From positions 235,010-299,009 of the forward strand of contig NZ_STGE01000024.1 of assembly GCF_005222675.1 (NCBI RefSeq): a stretch of DNA of 64,000 bases, read 5' to 3'. Below, piece after piece: positions 30,774 through 42,851 of the stretch (positions are counted from its first letter, which is position 1; the number at the start of each line of letters is the position of its first letter). Position numbers and translations under genes: made by a program. The notes beneath the pieces are model-generated. The model was not told the DNA's origin. It ran no database searches and saw nothing but the letters and a program-made list of their open reading frames with translations. The DNA is from Mycolicibacterium sp. CR10 (lineage in GTDB: Bacteria; Actinomycetota; Actinomycetes; Mycobacteriales; Mycobacteriaceae).

Positions 30774-32219
30774 ATGGCCATCGTGAACCAGCCCCTCACG
30801 CTCGCCGAGAAGGTGTGGAGTGACCACGTCGTCGCCGCCGGATCTGGCGAGGGTGACGCGCGGCAACCGGACCTGATCTACATCGACCTGCACCTCGTCC
30901 ACGAGGTGACCAGTCCGCAGGCCTTCGACGGGCTGCGGCTTGCCGGCCGCCCGGTGCACCGGCCTGACCTGACGATCGCCACCGAGGACCACAACGTGCC
31001 GACGATCGACATCGACCAGCCGATCGCCGATCCGATTTCGCGCACCCAGGTGGAGACGCTCCGTCGCAACTGCGCGGAGTTCGGCATCAGGCTGCACCCG
31101 ATGGGGGACATCGAGCAGGGGATCGTCCACATCATCGGGCCGCAGTTGGGTCTGACCCAGCCCGGCATGACCGTCGTGTGTGGCGACAGCCACACCTCCA
31201 CCCACGGCGCGTTCGGCGCACTGGCGATGGGCATCGGCACCTCGGAGGTCGAGCACGTGCTGGCCACCCAGACACTGCCGTTGCGGCCGTTCAAGACGAT
31301 GGCCGTCAACGTCGACGGTGTGCTGCCTCCCGGGGTCAGCGCCAAGGACATCATCCTCGCCGTCATCGCCCAGATCGGAACCGGCGGCGGCCAAGGGTAT
31401 GTGATCGAGTACCGCGGCACTGCCATCGAAGCGCTGTCGATGGAAGGCCGGATGACGATCTGCAACATGAGCATCGAAGCGGGTGCCCGCGCGGGGATGG
31501 TCGCACCCGACGACACCACGTTCGAGTTCCTGCGCGGCCGGCCACATGCCCCGACGGGTGCCGATTGGGACGCTGCGGTCGCCGCGTGGAGCCTGCTGCG
31601 TACCGACGACGGCGCAGAGTTCGACACCGAGATCCACATCGACGCGTCGACACTGAGCCCGTTCGTGACGTGGGGGACCAACCCGGGGCAGGGCATCCCG
31701 CTGGCCGATTCTGTTCCCGATCCAGAATTGATGTTCGACGACGCCGAACGCCAGTCCGCCGAAAAGGCGTTGGCCTACATGGGCCTTCAGGCCGGTACCG
31801 CGATGCGCGACATCCCGGTGGACACCGTCTTCGTCGGCTCCTGTACGAACGGTCGGATCGAGGATCTACGCGTGGTCGCCGACGTGCTGCGTGGACGCAA
31901 GGTGGCCGACGACGTCCGGATGCTGGTCGTCCCGGGCTCCATGCGGGTGCGCGCCCAGGCCGAATCCGAAGGGCTGGGCGAGATCTTCACCGCTGCGGGC
32001 GCCGAATGGCGGCAGGCCGGCTGCTCGATGTGCCTCGGGATGAACCCCGATCAACTCGCTCCCGGCGAGCGGTGCGCGTCGACGTCCAACCGCAATTTCG
32101 AGGGCAGGCAAGGGAAAGGCGGCCGCACGCACCTGGTGTCGCCGGCCGTCGCCGCGGCGACGGCGGTCCGCGGCACGCTGTCCTCCCCGGCGGATCTGCC
32201 CGCCCTGACCACTCACTGA
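30774..32219 (+). CDS. leuC: 3-isopropylmalate dehydratase large subunit LeuC
   Basis: Isomerizes 2- to 3-isopropylmalate in leucine synthesis together with LeuD. 481 residues of the aconitase family. [4Fe-4S] ligands are visible in [13 protein letters not shown] and [11 protein letters not shown]. The substrate loop [20 protein letters not shown] is near the C-terminus. No ribosome site is evident before the ATG. The promoter is shared with, and divergent from, the IclR-type regulator. Confidence 0.98.
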   Translation: MAIVNQPLTLAEKVWSDHVVAAGSGEGDARQPDLIYIDLHLVHEVTSPQAFDGLRLAGRPVHRPDLTIATEDHNVPTIDIDQPIADPISRTQVETLRRNCAEFGIRLHPMGDIEQGIVHIIGPQLGLTQPGMTVVCGDSHTSTHGAFGALAMGIGTSEVEHVLATQTLPLRPFKTMAVNVDGVLPPGVSAKDIILAVIAQIGTGGGQGYVIEYRGTAIEALSMEGRMTICNMSIEAGARAGMVAPDDTTFEFLRGRPHAPTGADWDAAVAAWSLLRTDDGAEFDTEIHIDASTLSPFVTWGTNPGQGIPLADSVPDPELMFDDAERQSAEKALAYMGLQAGTAMRDIPVDTVFVGSCTNGRIEDLRVVADVLRGRKVADDVRMLVVPGSMRVRAQAESEGLGEIFTAAGAEWRQAGCSMCLGMNPDQLAPGERCASTSNRNFEGRQGKGGRTHLVSPAVAAATAVRGTLSSPADLPALTTH

Positions 32220-32239
32220 CAGCGCGAAAGGACACTGTG

Positions 32240-32833
32240 ATGGAAGCCTTCAGTACCCACACCGGGATCGGCGTGCCCCTGCGCCGCTCGAATGTCGACA
32301 CCGATCAGATCATTCCCGCGGTCTACTTGAAGCGGGTGACCCGAACAGGATTCGAGGACGGCCTATTCGCCGCCTGGCGCAACGATCCGGCATTCGTACT
32401 CAATCAGGCGCCTTTCGACAAAGGCTCGGTATTGGTCGCCGGACCGGATTTCGGCACCGGCTCCTCTCGCGAGCATGCCGTCTGGGCGCTCATGGACTTC
32501 GGATTCCGGGTGGTGATCTCGTCACGGTTCGCCGACATTTTTCGGGGCAACGCCGGTAAGTCGGGTCTCCTGGCGGCAGAAGTCGCACAGGATGATGTGG
32601 AATTGTTGTGGAAACTCATCGAGCAGCAACCGGGTCTGGAAATCACTGTGAATCTTCAAGATCGGACGGTCGCCGCGGGAACGGTCATGGTGCCGTTCAA
32701 CATTGACGACTACACCGCGTGGAGATTACTCGAAGGGCTCGACGATATAGGCCTTACGCTGCGTAAACGCGATGAGATCGAGGAGTTCGAGGCCCGGCGA
32801 CCGAGCTGGAAACCGCGCACTTTGCCGGTCTGA
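32240..32833 (+). CDS. leuD: 3-isopropylmalate dehydratase small subunit LeuD
   Basis: The 197-residue swivel-domain partner of LeuC. ATG 32240 follows GAAAGGA and gives the usual [24 protein letters not shown] start. A longer frame runs upstream through leuC in another phase but is not coding. The conserved [17 protein letters not shown] carries substrate-binding residues. It is 20 bases after leuC, in one operon. Confidence 0.97.
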   Translation: MEAFSTHTGIGVPLRRSNVDTDQIIPAVYLKRVTRTGFEDGLFAAWRNDPAFVLNQAPFDKGSVLVAGPDFGTGSSREHAVWALMDFGFRVVISSRFADIFRGNAGKSGLLAAEVAQDDVELLWKLIEQQPGLEITVNLQDRTVAAGTVMVPFNIDDYTAWRLLEGLDDIGLTLRKRDEIEEFEARRPSWKPRTLPV

Positions 32834-32958
32834 AAGGCGGGCCTTCAGACCGAAATGGCCCCGCCCTGACGCCCTTTTCGTGGCATCGGGCAGGAGGTCA
32901 AGGGCGGCAAGCGGATTGAAAAAAGTTCGCTGGCTTTGCCTGAAATTGCGCGTGGCTC

Positions 32959-32988
32959 TTGGAAATCAGCGGCAATTGGGTTTACCGT
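32959..32988 (+). promoter_or_regulatory. Promoter of hupB
   Basis: TTGGAA (32959-32964) and TACCGT (32983-32988) are 18 bases apart. Transcription would start near 32995 and leave a leader of about 40 bases containing GGAGG before the hupB ATG. The rest of the 200-base leuD-hupB gap shows nothing else I can name. Confidence 0.55.
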
Positions 32989-33035
32989 GTCCTCTAGTCG
33001 GTCCAAGGAGGACCACTGGTATCCGGAGGTTTTGC

Positions 33036-33614
33036 ATGAACAAAGCAGAGCTCATCGACGTACTCACGGAGAAGTTGGGCTCGGATCGTCGGCAGGCAAC
33101 TGCGGCGGTTGAGAATGTCGTTGACACCATCGTGCGCGCGGTTCACAAGGGTGAGAGCGTGACCATCACCGGGTTCGGCGTTTTCGAACAGCGCCGTCGT
33201 GCCGCCCGGGTTGCGCGCAATCCGCGCACCGGCGAGACGGTCAAGGTCAAGCCAACTTCCGTGCCGGCGTTTCGTCCTGGCGCACAATTCAAAGCTGTTG
33301 TCTCTGGCGCACAAAAACTTCCGGCGGACGGACCTGCAGTGAAGCGTGGAGTGACGGCGGGCGGCACCGCCCGCAAGGCGGTCAAGAAGGCTGTCGTCAG
33401 GAAGGCAGTGGCCAAGAAGGCTGCGCCGGCGGTCAAGAAGGCTGCGGTCAAGAAGGCAGTGGCCAAGAAGGCTGCGCCGGCGGTCAAGAAGGCTGCGGTC
33501 AAGAAGGCTGTGGCCAAGAAGGCTGCGCCGGCGGTCAAGAAGGCTGCGGTCAAGAAGGCTGTGGCCAAGAAGGCGCCCGCCAAGAAGGCTCCGGCCAAGC
33601 GCGGTCGCAAGTAA
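33036..33614 (+). CDS. hupB: DNA-binding protein HupB (HU with lysine-rich tail)
   Basis: Nucleoid protein that bends and compacts DNA. Residues 1-90 form the HU fold ([15 protein letters not shown] ... [11 protein letters not shown]). Residues from about 100 to 192 are a basic alanine/lysine/proline tail with PAKK-like repeats, the mycobacterial hallmark resembling histone H1. The tail is coded by a 51-nt tandem repeat. ATG 33036 follows a strong GGAGG at 33025. A clear terminator follows. Orthologous to Rv2986c. Confidence 0.97.
   Translation: MNKAELIDVLTEKLGSDRRQATAAVENVVDTIVRAVHKGESVTITGFGVFEQRRRAARVARNPRTGETVKVKPTSVPAFRPGAQFKAVVSGAQKLPADGPAVKRGVTAGGTARKAVKKAVVRKAVAKKAAPAVKKAAVKKAVAKKAAPAVKKAAVKKAVAKKAAPAVKKAAVKKAVAKKAPAKKAPAKRGRK
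33408..33578 (+). repeat. 51-nt tandem repeat in the hupB tail
   Basis: Copies begin at 33408, 33459, 33510 and 33561 (last partial), each starting GTGGCCAAGAAGGCTGC where complete. Each unit encodes 17 residues of the form [17 protein letters not shown]. The near identity of the copies indicates recent expansion, so copy number may vary between strains. Confidence 0.9.
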
Positions 33615-33626
33615 TCAACGCATCAG

Positions 33627-33658
33627 ACACGCCGCGGGTCCACGGACCCGCGGCGTGT
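33627..33658. terminator. Hairpin terminator after hupB
   Basis: ACACGCCGCGGGTCC (33627-33641) pairs perfectly with GGACCCGCGGCGTGT (33644-33658). The tail holds only a few T residues (TTC), so it is a strong stem with a weak T-tract. It lies between convergent hupB and mutT1 and may serve both. Confidence 0.75.
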
Positions 33659-33723
33659 TCATGTGTCGGGGAAGGCCGGCCCGGGGGGCGACCCGTCCCA
33701 GGTATTTGAATTCATTTGGGACG

Positions 33724-34653
33724 TCACTTCTTCGGGGCCAACGGGCTGCCGATGTGGTCGGCGGCGATCAGCCGGCCGCCGGCCAGCGACATCACCCACG
33801 TGCTCCCCTTGCGGTTGCGTGACTTGTCCGGCCGCACCCCGTCGCGCTCGCACCACCACGCGATGAAGTCGGGAATCACCTTTCCCTGGGTGCATATCAC
33901 CGGGTTGACCGATGACGCAGCGATCTCCAGGATGCGTTGGCGCGGGGCCTTGCGGTTGTCCGCGTAAGCCTCTTCGGTGAGATCGGGCTCATTGCCGATC
34001 ACCACACCCAGTTCCTCGGCCAGCGGACCGAGCGTCTGCTCGCACCGAACTCGGTCGGCCGCGAACAGTTCGCCCGCGCCGAACGAGAGGAGTTGGCCGA
34101 CAAGCGACTCGGCCTGAGCCCGGCCGTGCTTGTCGAGCGGGCGCTTGCGGTCGTCGCCCTTGTATCTGGCTTTACTGCCCGCGGTGGCATGCCGGACGAT
34201 CATCACGGTCTGAGTGTCGGCGGGCAGTTTCAGGAATCGGCGTAGCACCCTGCGATCGTCCGGATACGTCAACGCCGTCATCGCCTGGTCGGCTGGAAGC
34301 CATTTCAGATCGTCCACCTCGGTGTTAGCGGCGAACTCGCCACCGACACAGCGCCCGGCCCAGTAACGCACCCGCTTGGTGGCGTTGTCCACGGGGTAGC
34401 TCACCGAGGCCAGGCGACGACCGAGATGTGCGCGAAAACCCGTCTCCTCCTCGATCTCGCGCACGGCGGTCACAGGTTCGGTCTCGCCGGGCTCGACTTT
34501 CCCTTTGGGAAGCGACCAGTCGTCGTAGCGCGGGCGGTGGATGATCGCGATCTCCGGTGTGCCCGAAATGTCGTGGGGACGCCACAATACGGCGCCGGAA
34601 GCGAGTATCGGGCTCTTCACGACGGCCGCATCCGATTGACTCTCCTTCGCCAC
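33724..34653 (-). CDS. mutT1: MutT1: Nudix hydrolase fused to a histidine phosphatase domain
   Basis: A 309-residue two-domain enzyme that sanitizes oxidized nucleotides. The N-terminal Nudix domain has the box [20 protein letters not shown] followed by TG. The C-terminal half is a histidine phosphatase with the RHG-type motif MIVRHATAG. In mycobacteria MutT1 (Rv2985) hydrolyses 8-oxo-dGTP and diadenosine polyphosphates. It lies 37 bases downstream of ppk on the same strand, the M. tuberculosis arrangement, and is probably co-transcribed with it. Confidence 0.95.
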   Translation of the reverse strand: MAKESQSDAAVVKSPILASGAVLWRPHDISGTPEIAIIHRPRYDDWSLPKGKVEPGETEPVTAVREIEEETGFRAHLGRRLASVSYPVDNATKRVRYWAGRCVGGEFAANTEVDDLKWLPADQAMTALTYPDDRRVLRRFLKLPADTQTVMIVRHATAGSKARYKGDDRKRPLDKHGRAQAESLVGQLLSFGAGELFAADRVRCEQTLGPLAEELGVVIGNEPDLTEEAYADNRKAPRQRILEIAASSVNPVICTQGKVIPDFIAWWCERDGVRPDKSRNRKGSTWVMSLAGGRLIAADHIGSPLAPKK

Positions 34654-34690
34654 CTCAACTCCTGCGGGTCATTCGGGTCCGGGAGATCTG

Positions 34691-36877
34691 CTACGGGTGG
34701 CGGTGGCGTTCCATCAGCGACCTCTGATGGTCCCGCACGGTCTCCCCCTCCTGAGGAGAGGCCGCCCAGTGGCCGTCGGCACGGAGTTCCCAACAGCGCG
34801 TCCTCGGGTCGAGCGCCGAATCGAACATGTCATTCAGTTGTGCAGTCAAGCGCGGATCCTTCACCTGTGCCATCACTTCCACGCGCCGGTCGAGATTACG
34901 ATGCATCATGTCCGCGCTGCCGATCCAGTATTCGTCGGTGGCGCGGAAGTGAATGATCCGTGAATGCTCGAGGAACCGGCCGAGAATCGAGCGCACCGAG
35001 ATGTTCTCGGAGAAGTCGGGAGCGCCCGGGCGCAGCGCGCAGATGCCGCGAACCACCACCTCCACCCGCACCCCTGCCTGTGATGCACGGTAGAGCGCGT
35101 CGATGACCTGTTCATCGACCAACGCGTTGGCCTTCATCCGGATTCGGCCCTCGGCGCCGTCGCGGGTGGCGGCGATCTCGCGTTCGATCCGTTCGATGAT
35201 GCCCCTGCGCACGCCGAACGGAGCGACCAGCAGGTTGCGGTAGGACTCCTTGCGGGAGTAGCCCGTCAACGAGTTGAACAGATCGGTGAGGTCCGCGCCG
35301 ATGTCGGGCGAGGCGGTCAGCAGTCCCACATCCTCGTACAGTCGCGCGGTCTTCGGGTTGTAATTGCCGGTGCCGATGTGGCAGTACCGGCGGATCATCG
35401 AGCCTTCGCGGCGCACGACGAGACAGGTCTTGCAGTGTGTCTTCAGCCCGATGAGCCCATACACCACGTGCACGCCTGCCTGTTCCAGTGCTCGCGCCCA
35501 CTTGATGTTGGCCTGCTCGTCGAACCTGGCCTTGATCTCGACGAGTGCGACGACCTGCTTGCCTGCTTCGGCGGCGTCGATGAGCGCGTTGATGATTGGT
35601 GAGTCGCCCGACGTGCGGTACAGGGTCTGCTTGATCGCCAGGACGTTGGGATCTGCGGCGGCCTGCTCGATGAAGCGCTGCACGGTGGTGGAGAACGAGT
35701 CGTACGGATGGTGGACCAGAACATCTCCGTCGCGAAGGGTCGAGAAGATGCTCTTGGGTGTCTCCCGTTCGCCGAATGCCGGGGGAGTGGCCGGGACGAA
35801 CGGCGGATCCTTGAGTGCCGGTCGGTCGACGCCGTAGATCTGCCACAGCGACGAGAGATCCAACAATCCCGGGACTTCGACGACATCCCCAGGTGCGACG
35901 TCGAGTTCGCGCAACAACAATTCGAGCATGCCCTCGGTCATGTCGCCGGAGATTTCCAGCCGCACCGGGGAGCCGAAGCGGCGGCGGGCCAACTCGCGCT
36001 CGAGCGCCTGCAGCAGGTCCTCGTCGCGATCCTCTTCCACTTCGAAGTCCGCGTTGCGCGTGATCCGGAACGCGTGGTGCTCGACGATCTCGAGTCCGGG
36101 GAACAGCACCGGCAGGAACGCGGCGATCAACTCTTCCATCGGAAGGAAGCGCACGACGTGGGGACTCTCTTCGCGGCGGGACAGTTCCACGAAGCGGTCG
36201 ACGTTGTCGGGCACTTTGATTCGGGCGAAGTGCTGGCCGCCGTCGTCGGGGTGCTTGACGGTGATAGCCAGATTCAGGCTCAGGCCGCTGACGAACGGGA
36301 ACGGGTGGGCGGGGTCCACCGCCAACGGCGTGAGGACCGGGAACACCTGCTCGTGGAAGTACGTGGACAGCCGCCCCTTTTCGGCCTTGTCGAGCTCGGC
36401 CCAGGTCACGATGATGATGCCCTCGTCTGCCAGCGCGGGCCGGACCGAGTCGAGGAACACGTGCGATTGACGGCTGGTGATCTGCTGGGTGCGCTCGCTG
36501 ATCCGTCGCAGCTGTTCGCGCGGCGACAGTCCGTCGGCCGACCGGACGGACAGCCCCATCTCGTCGCGTCGCTTCAGGCCGGCGACCCGGACCATGTAGA
36601 ACTCGTCGAGGTTGGACGCGAAGATCGCCAGGAACTTCGCCCGCTCCAGCAGGGCGAGCGACGGATCAGCCGCGAGAGCGAGTACGCGGGCGTTGAAGTC
36701 GAGCCAGCTCAGCTCCCGGTTCAGATAGCGGTCCTCGGGCAGCGGGTTATCGACCGTGGGCGAGGTCGCTGCAGGCGGCGCTTCGGGATCCGGATCAGCA
36801 GGACCCGGGTTCACCGGCAGGGGGACCGCCGGCTCCGATGCATCCGAGGTGTCGGGTCGGGTCTTGGCTTCGGTCAT
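34691..36877 (-). CDS. ppk: Polyphosphate kinase
   Basis: Reversibly makes inorganic polyphosphate from ATP. The 728 residues show the N-terminal domain ([19 protein letters not shown]), the head domain and two C-terminal phospholipase-D-like domains. The autophosphorylated histidine is in [20 protein letters not shown], and a second conserved region is [19 protein letters not shown] proline- and acid-rich N-terminal extension of about 40 residues is poorly conserved. mutT1 follows; fbiD lies upstream on the same strand. Confidence 0.97.
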   Translation of the reverse strand: MTEAKTRPDTSDASEPAVPLPVNPGPADPDPEAPPAATSPTVDNPLPEDRYLNRELSWLDFNARVLALAADPSLALLERAKFLAIFASNLDEFYMVRVAGLKRRDEMGLSVRSADGLSPREQLRRISERTQQITSRQSHVFLDSVRPALADEGIIIVTWAELDKAEKGRLSTYFHEQVFPVLTPLAVDPAHPFPFVSGLSLNLAITVKHPDDGGQHFARIKVPDNVDRFVELSRREESPHVVRFLPMEELIAAFLPVLFPGLEIVEHHAFRITRNADFEVEEDRDEDLLQALERELARRRFGSPVRLEISGDMTEGMLELLLRELDVAPGDVVEVPGLLDLSSLWQIYGVDRPALKDPPFVPATPPAFGERETPKSIFSTLRDGDVLVHHPYDSFSTTVQRFIEQAAADPNVLAIKQTLYRTSGDSPIINALIDAAEAGKQVVALVEIKARFDEQANIKWARALEQAGVHVVYGLIGLKTHCKTCLVVRREGSMIRRYCHIGTGNYNPKTARLYEDVGLLTASPDIGADLTDLFNSLTGYSRKESYRNLLVAPFGVRRGIIERIEREIAATRDGAEGRIRMKANALVDEQVIDALYRASQAGVRVEVVVRGICALRPGAPDFSENISVRSILGRFLEHSRIIHFRATDEYWIGSADMMHRNLDRRVEVMAQVKDPRLTAQLNDMFDSALDPRTRCWELRADGHWAASPQEGETVRDHQRSLMERHRHP

Positions 36878-36911
36878 CTGTCCGATGATCCACTATCGAC
36901 CGGTGCTCCTG

Positions 36912-38602
<1,691 letters not shown>

Positions 38603-38606
38603 ACAC

Positions 38607-39731
38607 ATGAGCGGCGCCTATGGCGACTCCACGCGCAGCGTCAAAGCTGTTGATGTGGACCATGTTCCGGGTGGACCCATCGCATCGACGCCGGTTCCCG
38701 CGGCCGCCTACCACATCCCGCCCGACGAAGATGACTCCCTGGACAGCTACGGTCGCCGATCCAATCCGACGTGGCGGCAACTGGAATCGGCGCTCGCCGC
38801 GCTCGAGGGCGCGGCGGCCGCGCTGACCTTCGGCTCCGGTATGGCCGCCATCACCTCGGCCCTGCGGACCCTCGTCGAACCCGGCCACACTCTCGTGGTC
38901 CCCGCTGACGGCTACTACCAGGTGCGTGCCTATGCGAACGAGTTCCTGGCACCGCGCGGGGTGACCGTCGTCGAGGCGCGATGCGACCAGATGTGTGAGG
39001 CCGCTGAAGATATCGGTCGTGGTGATGTGGTGCTGGCCGAGACGCCGTCGAATCCCGGTCTGGACGTCGTCGATCTGCATCGGCTCGCAATGATCTGCCG
39101 CGCCCGGGACACCCTGCTCGTCGTCGACAACACCACCGCTACGCCGTTGGGGCAGCAGCCGCTGTCGCTGGGCGCCGACGTCGTGGTCGCCAGTGCCACC
39201 AAGGCCCTGTCGGGACACCACGACGTCCTGGCCGGCTACGTCGCGAGCAGCCACCCCGAAGTGATGGAGAAGGTGCAGCGCGATCGGTTGCTCGCCGGTC
39301 CGATCCTGGGGTCCTTGGAGGCCTGGCTGGTGCTGCGGAGCATTGGAAGCCTCGGGCTGCGGTTCGACCGGCAGTGTCAGAACGCCGCGGCGGTCGCGCT
39401 GATGCTGCGGTCCCACCCAGCGGTGAAGTCGGTCCGCTATCCCGGTCTGCCCGACGACCCGTCGCATGCGATCGCCACGATGCAGATGCGGCGCTTCGGC
39501 GGGGTGGTGGCCGTCGAGTTGGCGGACCGCAACGCGGTGTGGGACATGGTCGGCAGGAGCGCGCTGCTTGTCGCGTCGACGAGTTTCGGCGGAATCCACT
39601 CCTCGGTGGACCGCAGGGCCAGGTGGGGCGACCCGGTCGCCGACGGATTCGCCCGGTTCTCGATGGGTATCGAGGACACCGACGACCTGCTCACCGACAT
39701 CGAGCACGCCCTGTCCGGGGCAGGGCGGTAG
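38607..39731 (+). CDS. Cystathionine gamma-lyase-like PLP enzyme
   Basis: A 374-residue Cys/Met-metabolism PLP enzyme of fold type I. ATG 38607 is chosen since the longer frame overlaps gpsA in another phase. The PLP lysine is in VVASATKALSGHHDVLAGYV, with the tyrosine/glycine cofactor contacts in YGRRSNPTWRQLESALAALE and TFGSGMAAI. The C-terminus FARFSMGIEDTDDLLTDIEHAL is family-typical. It may degrade cystathionine or homocysteine. It sits between gpsA and ddl, which are direct neighbours in M. tuberculosis as I recall, so it appears inserted. Confidence 0.88.
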   Translation: MSGAYGDSTRSVKAVDVDHVPGGPIASTPVPAAAYHIPPDEDDSLDSYGRRSNPTWRQLESALAALEGAAAALTFGSGMAAITSALRTLVEPGHTLVVPADGYYQVRAYANEFLAPRGVTVVEARCDQMCEAAEDIGRGDVVLAETPSNPGLDVVDLHRLAMICRARDTLLVVDNTTATPLGQQPLSLGADVVVASATKALSGHHDVLAGYVASSHPEVMEKVQRDRLLAGPILGSLEAWLVLRSIGSLGLRFDRQCQNAAAVALMLRSHPAVKSVRYPGLPDDPSHAIATMQMRRFGGVVAVELADRNAVWDMVGRSALLVASTSFGGIHSSVDRRARWGDPVADGFARFSMGIEDTDDLLTDIEHALSGAGR

Positions 39732-39743
39732 CCTCTCTAGGTT

Positions 39744-40847
39744 GTGACTGCCCGCATCCGTGTCGCCGTCGTCTACGGCGGACGCAGCTCTGAGCACGCG
39801 ATCTCGTGTGTTTCCGCAGGCAGCATCCTGCGAAACCTCGACCCGAAGCGGTTCGAGGTGGTCGCCGTCGGGATTTCACCGCGGGGCTCGTGGGTGCTCA
39901 CCGATGGTCGGCCCGAGACGCTGGCCATCACCGACGGCACGCTGCCCGAGGTCGGCGAATCGTCGGGCGCCGCGCTCGCGCTGACCGCCGACCCGGCCAG
40001 GCACGGTCAGCTTCTGTCACTCGGTGAGGGCGCCGGCGAGATGCTGGCCGCCATCGACGTGGTCTTCCCGGTGCTTCACGGCCCCTACGGTGAGGACGGC
40101 ACCATTCAGGGCCTGCTCGAGCTCGCGGGCGTTCCGTACGTCGGGGCGGGGGTGCTGGCCAGCGCGGCCGGCATGGACAAGGAGTTCACCAAGAAGCTGC
40201 TCGCCGCCGACGGTCTGCCGATCGGTGACCAGGTGGTGTTGCGTCCCCACCAGGCCACGCTGTCTCTGGAAGACCGTGAGCGCCTCGGATTGCCCGCGTT
40301 CGTCAAGCCCGCCCGCGGCGGCTCGTCCATCGGTGTCAGCCGGGTCACCGGCTGGGACCAGCTTCCGGCCGCGATCGAGCTGGCGCGCAGGCACGACCCC
40401 AAGGTCATCGTCGAGGCTGCCGTGCCCGGCAGGGAACTGGAGTGCGGGGTCCTGGAGTTCCCCGACGGCCGGATCGAAGCCAGCACCGTGGGCGAGATCC
40501 GGGTAGCCGGTGTGCGCGGCCGCGAGGACGGGTTCTACGACTTCGAGACCAAATACCTCGACGACGCCGCGGAACTCGACGTTCCGGCCAAGGTCGACGA
40601 CGACGTCGCCGAAGCGGTGCGCGGGCTGGCGATCCGGGCGTTCCGCGCGATCGACTGCCAGGGCCTGGCCCGCGTCGACTTCTTCCTGACCGACGACGGC
40701 CCGGTGATCAACGAGATCAACACGATGCCCGGGTTCACCACCATCTCGATGTATCCGCGGATGTGGGCCGCCAGCGGTGTCGACTATCCGACGCTGCTCG
40801 CGACGATGGTGGACACGGCGCTCGCGCGCGGCACCGGCCTGCGGTAG
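39744..40847 (+). CDS. ddl: D-alanine--D-alanine ligase
   Basis: Joins two D-alanines for peptidoglycan; target of cycloserine. The 367-residue ATP-grasp enzyme shows the N-terminal [20 protein letters not shown], the ATP-binding core [16 protein letters not shown], and the catalytic [18 protein letters not shown] near the C-terminus. GTG start 12 bases after the upstream gene. It converges on the DUF3515 gene. Confidence 0.97.
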   Translation: MTARIRVAVVYGGRSSEHAISCVSAGSILRNLDPKRFEVVAVGISPRGSWVLTDGRPETLAITDGTLPEVGESSGAALALTADPARHGQLLSLGEGAGEMLAAIDVVFPVLHGPYGEDGTIQGLLELAGVPYVGAGVLASAAGMDKEFTKKLLAADGLPIGDQVVLRPHQATLSLEDRERLGLPAFVKPARGGSSIGVSRVTGWDQLPAAIELARRHDPKVIVEAAVPGRELECGVLEFPDGRIEASTVGEIRVAGVRGREDGFYDFETKYLDDAAELDVPAKVDDDVAEAVRGLAIRAFRAIDCQGLARVDFFLTDDGPVINEINTMPGFTTISMYPRMWAASGVDYPTLLATMVDTALARGTGLR

Positions 40848-40857
40848 GTCACCCGAC

Positions 40858-41457
40858 TCAGCCGATGGGGCCGGGGTCGGGGGGCACTGCGGGCAGGACC
40901 TCGGCGATCGTCGTCGACAGCGACTGAATGGGTGTCGGTCCCGACCCCGCCGGCAGCGTCAACGCCACGTACACCGGCCGATCAACCGCGAACCAGGTAC
41001 TGCGCCCGTCGCCCGCCGGTTCCGGGCCCACCCCGGCTTCGCCCGCTCCATCATTTCCCGCCCCCGCTTCGCCCACCCGGAACCACTGGACCGCGTCGAC
41101 CATCTGGATCGGGGTGCCCGTCACGAACTCGGCGGGGCGGTCGAGGCCGCACCGCAAGATCAGTGCTTCGCCGCCGCCGTTGGCCTGCCAGGCTGCGGCC
41201 CCTGCGGGCGCGGGTTCCAGGAGGGGAGCGCGACGGTAGTCGCCGAGCTGTTCGGGCAGCTCCGCCATCAGCGTGCCGCACTCGGGACTGTCGGCGCGTG
41301 GCGCGGGTCCGCCGGCAACCGCGACAGGAGCCTGCCCGGGCGAGCGCTGCTGGGTGGCGACGACGACGAGGACAGCGACGACGGCGCCGACAGCGACGAC
41401 GAGCGCGGCGATCAGCACGCGACGCGGCGGGCCGTCGACGGGCTGACTGTTCATCAC
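40858..41457 (-). CDS. DUF3515 membrane-anchored protein (Rv2980-like) with low-complexity insert
   Basis: A 199-residue protein with one N-terminal transmembrane helix (VLIAALVVAVGAVVAVLVVV) and an extracytoplasmic DUF3515 domain with two conserved cysteines (SPECGTLMAEL; LILRCGLDRP). Between WFRVGEAG and STWFAVDRP it carries a glycine/alanine/glutamate-rich stretch (GNDGAGEAGVGPEPAGDG), coded at about 41008-41080, that looks like an in-frame DNA insertion. Function unknown; the gene occupies the place of Rv2980 next to ddl. Confidence 0.8.
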   Translation of the reverse strand: MMNSQPVDGPPRRVLIAALVVAVGAVVAVLVVVATQQRSPGQAPVAVAGGPAPRADSPECGTLMAELPEQLGDYRRAPLLEPAPAGAAAWQANGGGEALILRCGLDRPAEFVTGTPIQMVDAVQWFRVGEAGAGNDGAGEAGVGPEPAGDGRSTWFAVDRPVYVALTLPAGSGPTPIQSLSTTIAEVLPAVPPDPGPIG

Positions 41458-41465
41458 GCCAAACT

Positions 41466-41708
41466 CTAGGGCGCGGCCCCGTCGGCGATGGGGCAGGTCA
41501 GCGTCCGGGTGATCCCGGACACCTGCTGCACACGGGGAACGATGGTGGACTGCAGCTGGTCAGCGGTGTCCGCTCCGATGCGGACCACGACGTCGTAAGG
41601 TCCGGTCACGTACTCCGCCGAAAGAACTCCCGCGAGGCCGGCGAGCTGCTTGGCGATGACCTCGGCGCGACCGACCTCGGTCTGGATCAGCACAAAAGCC
41701 TCGACCAC
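41466..41708 (-). CDS. Stand-alone Lrp/AsnC ligand-binding (RAM) domain protein
   Basis: An 80-residue protein consisting only of the Lrp/AsnC effector domain (EAFVLIQTEVGRAEVIAKQL ... GPYDVVVRIGA). It has no DNA-binding domain. GTG 41708 follows a GGAGGGA ribosome site. Such stand-alone domains bind amino acids or assemble with full-length Lrp proteins. It lies eight bases upstream of the DUF3515 gene on the same strand and is divergent from thiL. Confidence 0.85.
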   Translation of the reverse strand: MVEAFVLIQTEVGRAEVIAKQLAGLAGVLSAEYVTGPYDVVVRIGADTADQLQSTIVPRVQQVSGITRTLTCPIADGAAP

Positions 41709-41846
41709 GCCGCAATCCCTCCATCTGGCTGCATAGACTCCACGCCGCAGGGACCAACCGTACCGCAGGTAGGCCCAGCGTTCAGGCCACGACGATGCCG
41801 CGTGGAACGGGCTGGGGTGCCGGACGGACGGCGGAGGGGACGGGAC

Positions 41847-42824
41847 ATGGCGGGCGATCACCCGGACGAGTCGCTGGCCGGGATCGGTGAGTTCGCGGTC
41901 ATCGACCGGTTGGTGGCCGGGCGGGCTCAGCCGTCGTTCGTCGTCCTCGGGCCGGGTGATGATGCGGCGGTCGTCGCCGCTCCCGACGGCAGGACCGTGG
42001 TGTGCACCGACATGTTGGTCGAAGGCCGCCACTTCCGACTCGACTGGTCCACGCCCCATGACGTCGGCCGAAAAGCCATTGCGCAGAACGCCGCTGACAT
42101 CGAGGCGATGGGCGCCCGCACCACCGCATGCGTGGTCGCGTTCGGCGCCCCCGGCGACACCTCGACCGAACGGGCCGTCGAGCTCGCCGACGGAATGTGG
42201 CACGAGGCGGGACTCATTGCTGCGGGCATCGTCGGCGGCGACATGGTGCGTGCGCCGCAGTGGGTCATCTCGGTGGCGGCGCTTGGAGATCTGGCCGGGC
42301 GCGAGCCGGTGCGGCGCAGTGGCGCCAGGCCGGGCGACGTGGTGGCGGTCATCGGCGAACTCGGCCGCTCTGCTGCCGGATACGCGTTGTGGCACAACGC
42401 AATCGACGGATTCGACGCCTTACGTCAGCGCCATCTGGTGCCCGAGCCGCCGTACGGTCAGGGCGTGGTCGCGGCGCGGGCGGGTGCGACCGCGATGACC
42501 GATGTCTCCGACGGGCTGCTGGCCGATGTGGGGCACATCGCCTCGGCCTCCGGTGTCCGCATCGCGCTGTCCACCGCGGGGCTGCGCGTCGACCTCGATG
42601 CGGTCGCCGCGGCGGCGGCGGTACTGGGCAGTGATCCGTGGGAGTGGGTGCTCGGCGGTGGGGAGGATCACGCGCTGGTCGCGACGTTCCCCGGCGCGCT
42701 GCCACCCGGATGGCGGTCGATCGGCACCGTCGTGGACGCAGCAGAAGCCGGAGCCGCCGACGGGCCGGACGTCACCGTGGACGGCGCGGCGTGGGACGGA
42801 AACGCGGGCTGGCAGTCGTTCTGA
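41847..42824 (+). CDS. thiL: Thiamine-monophosphate kinase
   Basis: Phosphorylates thiamine monophosphate to thiamine diphosphate, the cofactor of IlvB among others. 325 residues; ATG 41847 follows GGAGGGGACGGG. The AIRS/PurM-like fold shows GPGDDAAVV near the N-terminus, metal-binding TDMLVEGRHFRLDW, and TDVSDGLLADVGHIA with GGGEDHALVATF in the C-terminal half. It is followed 27 bases later by ung. Confidence 0.95.
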   Translation: MAGDHPDESLAGIGEFAVIDRLVAGRAQPSFVVLGPGDDAAVVAAPDGRTVVCTDMLVEGRHFRLDWSTPHDVGRKAIAQNAADIEAMGARTTACVVAFGAPGDTSTERAVELADGMWHEAGLIAAGIVGGDMVRAPQWVISVAALGDLAGREPVRRSGARPGDVVAVIGELGRSAAGYALWHNAIDGFDALRQRHLVPEPPYGQGVVAARAGATAMTDVSDGLLADVGHIASASGVRIALSTAGLRVDLDAVAAAAAVLGSDPWEWVLGGGEDHALVATFPGALPPGWRSIGTVVDAAEAGAADGPDVTVDGAAWDGNAGWQSF

Positions 42825-42851
42825 GCGCGTCGCCCGCTATGTTGGCGTCTC

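Noticed and set aside
31178..32833. A single long frame spanning most of leuC and all of leuD
   Set aside because: Only its last 197 codons encode LeuD; the upstream part is an out-of-phase reading of leuC. A ribosome site precedes ATG 32240.
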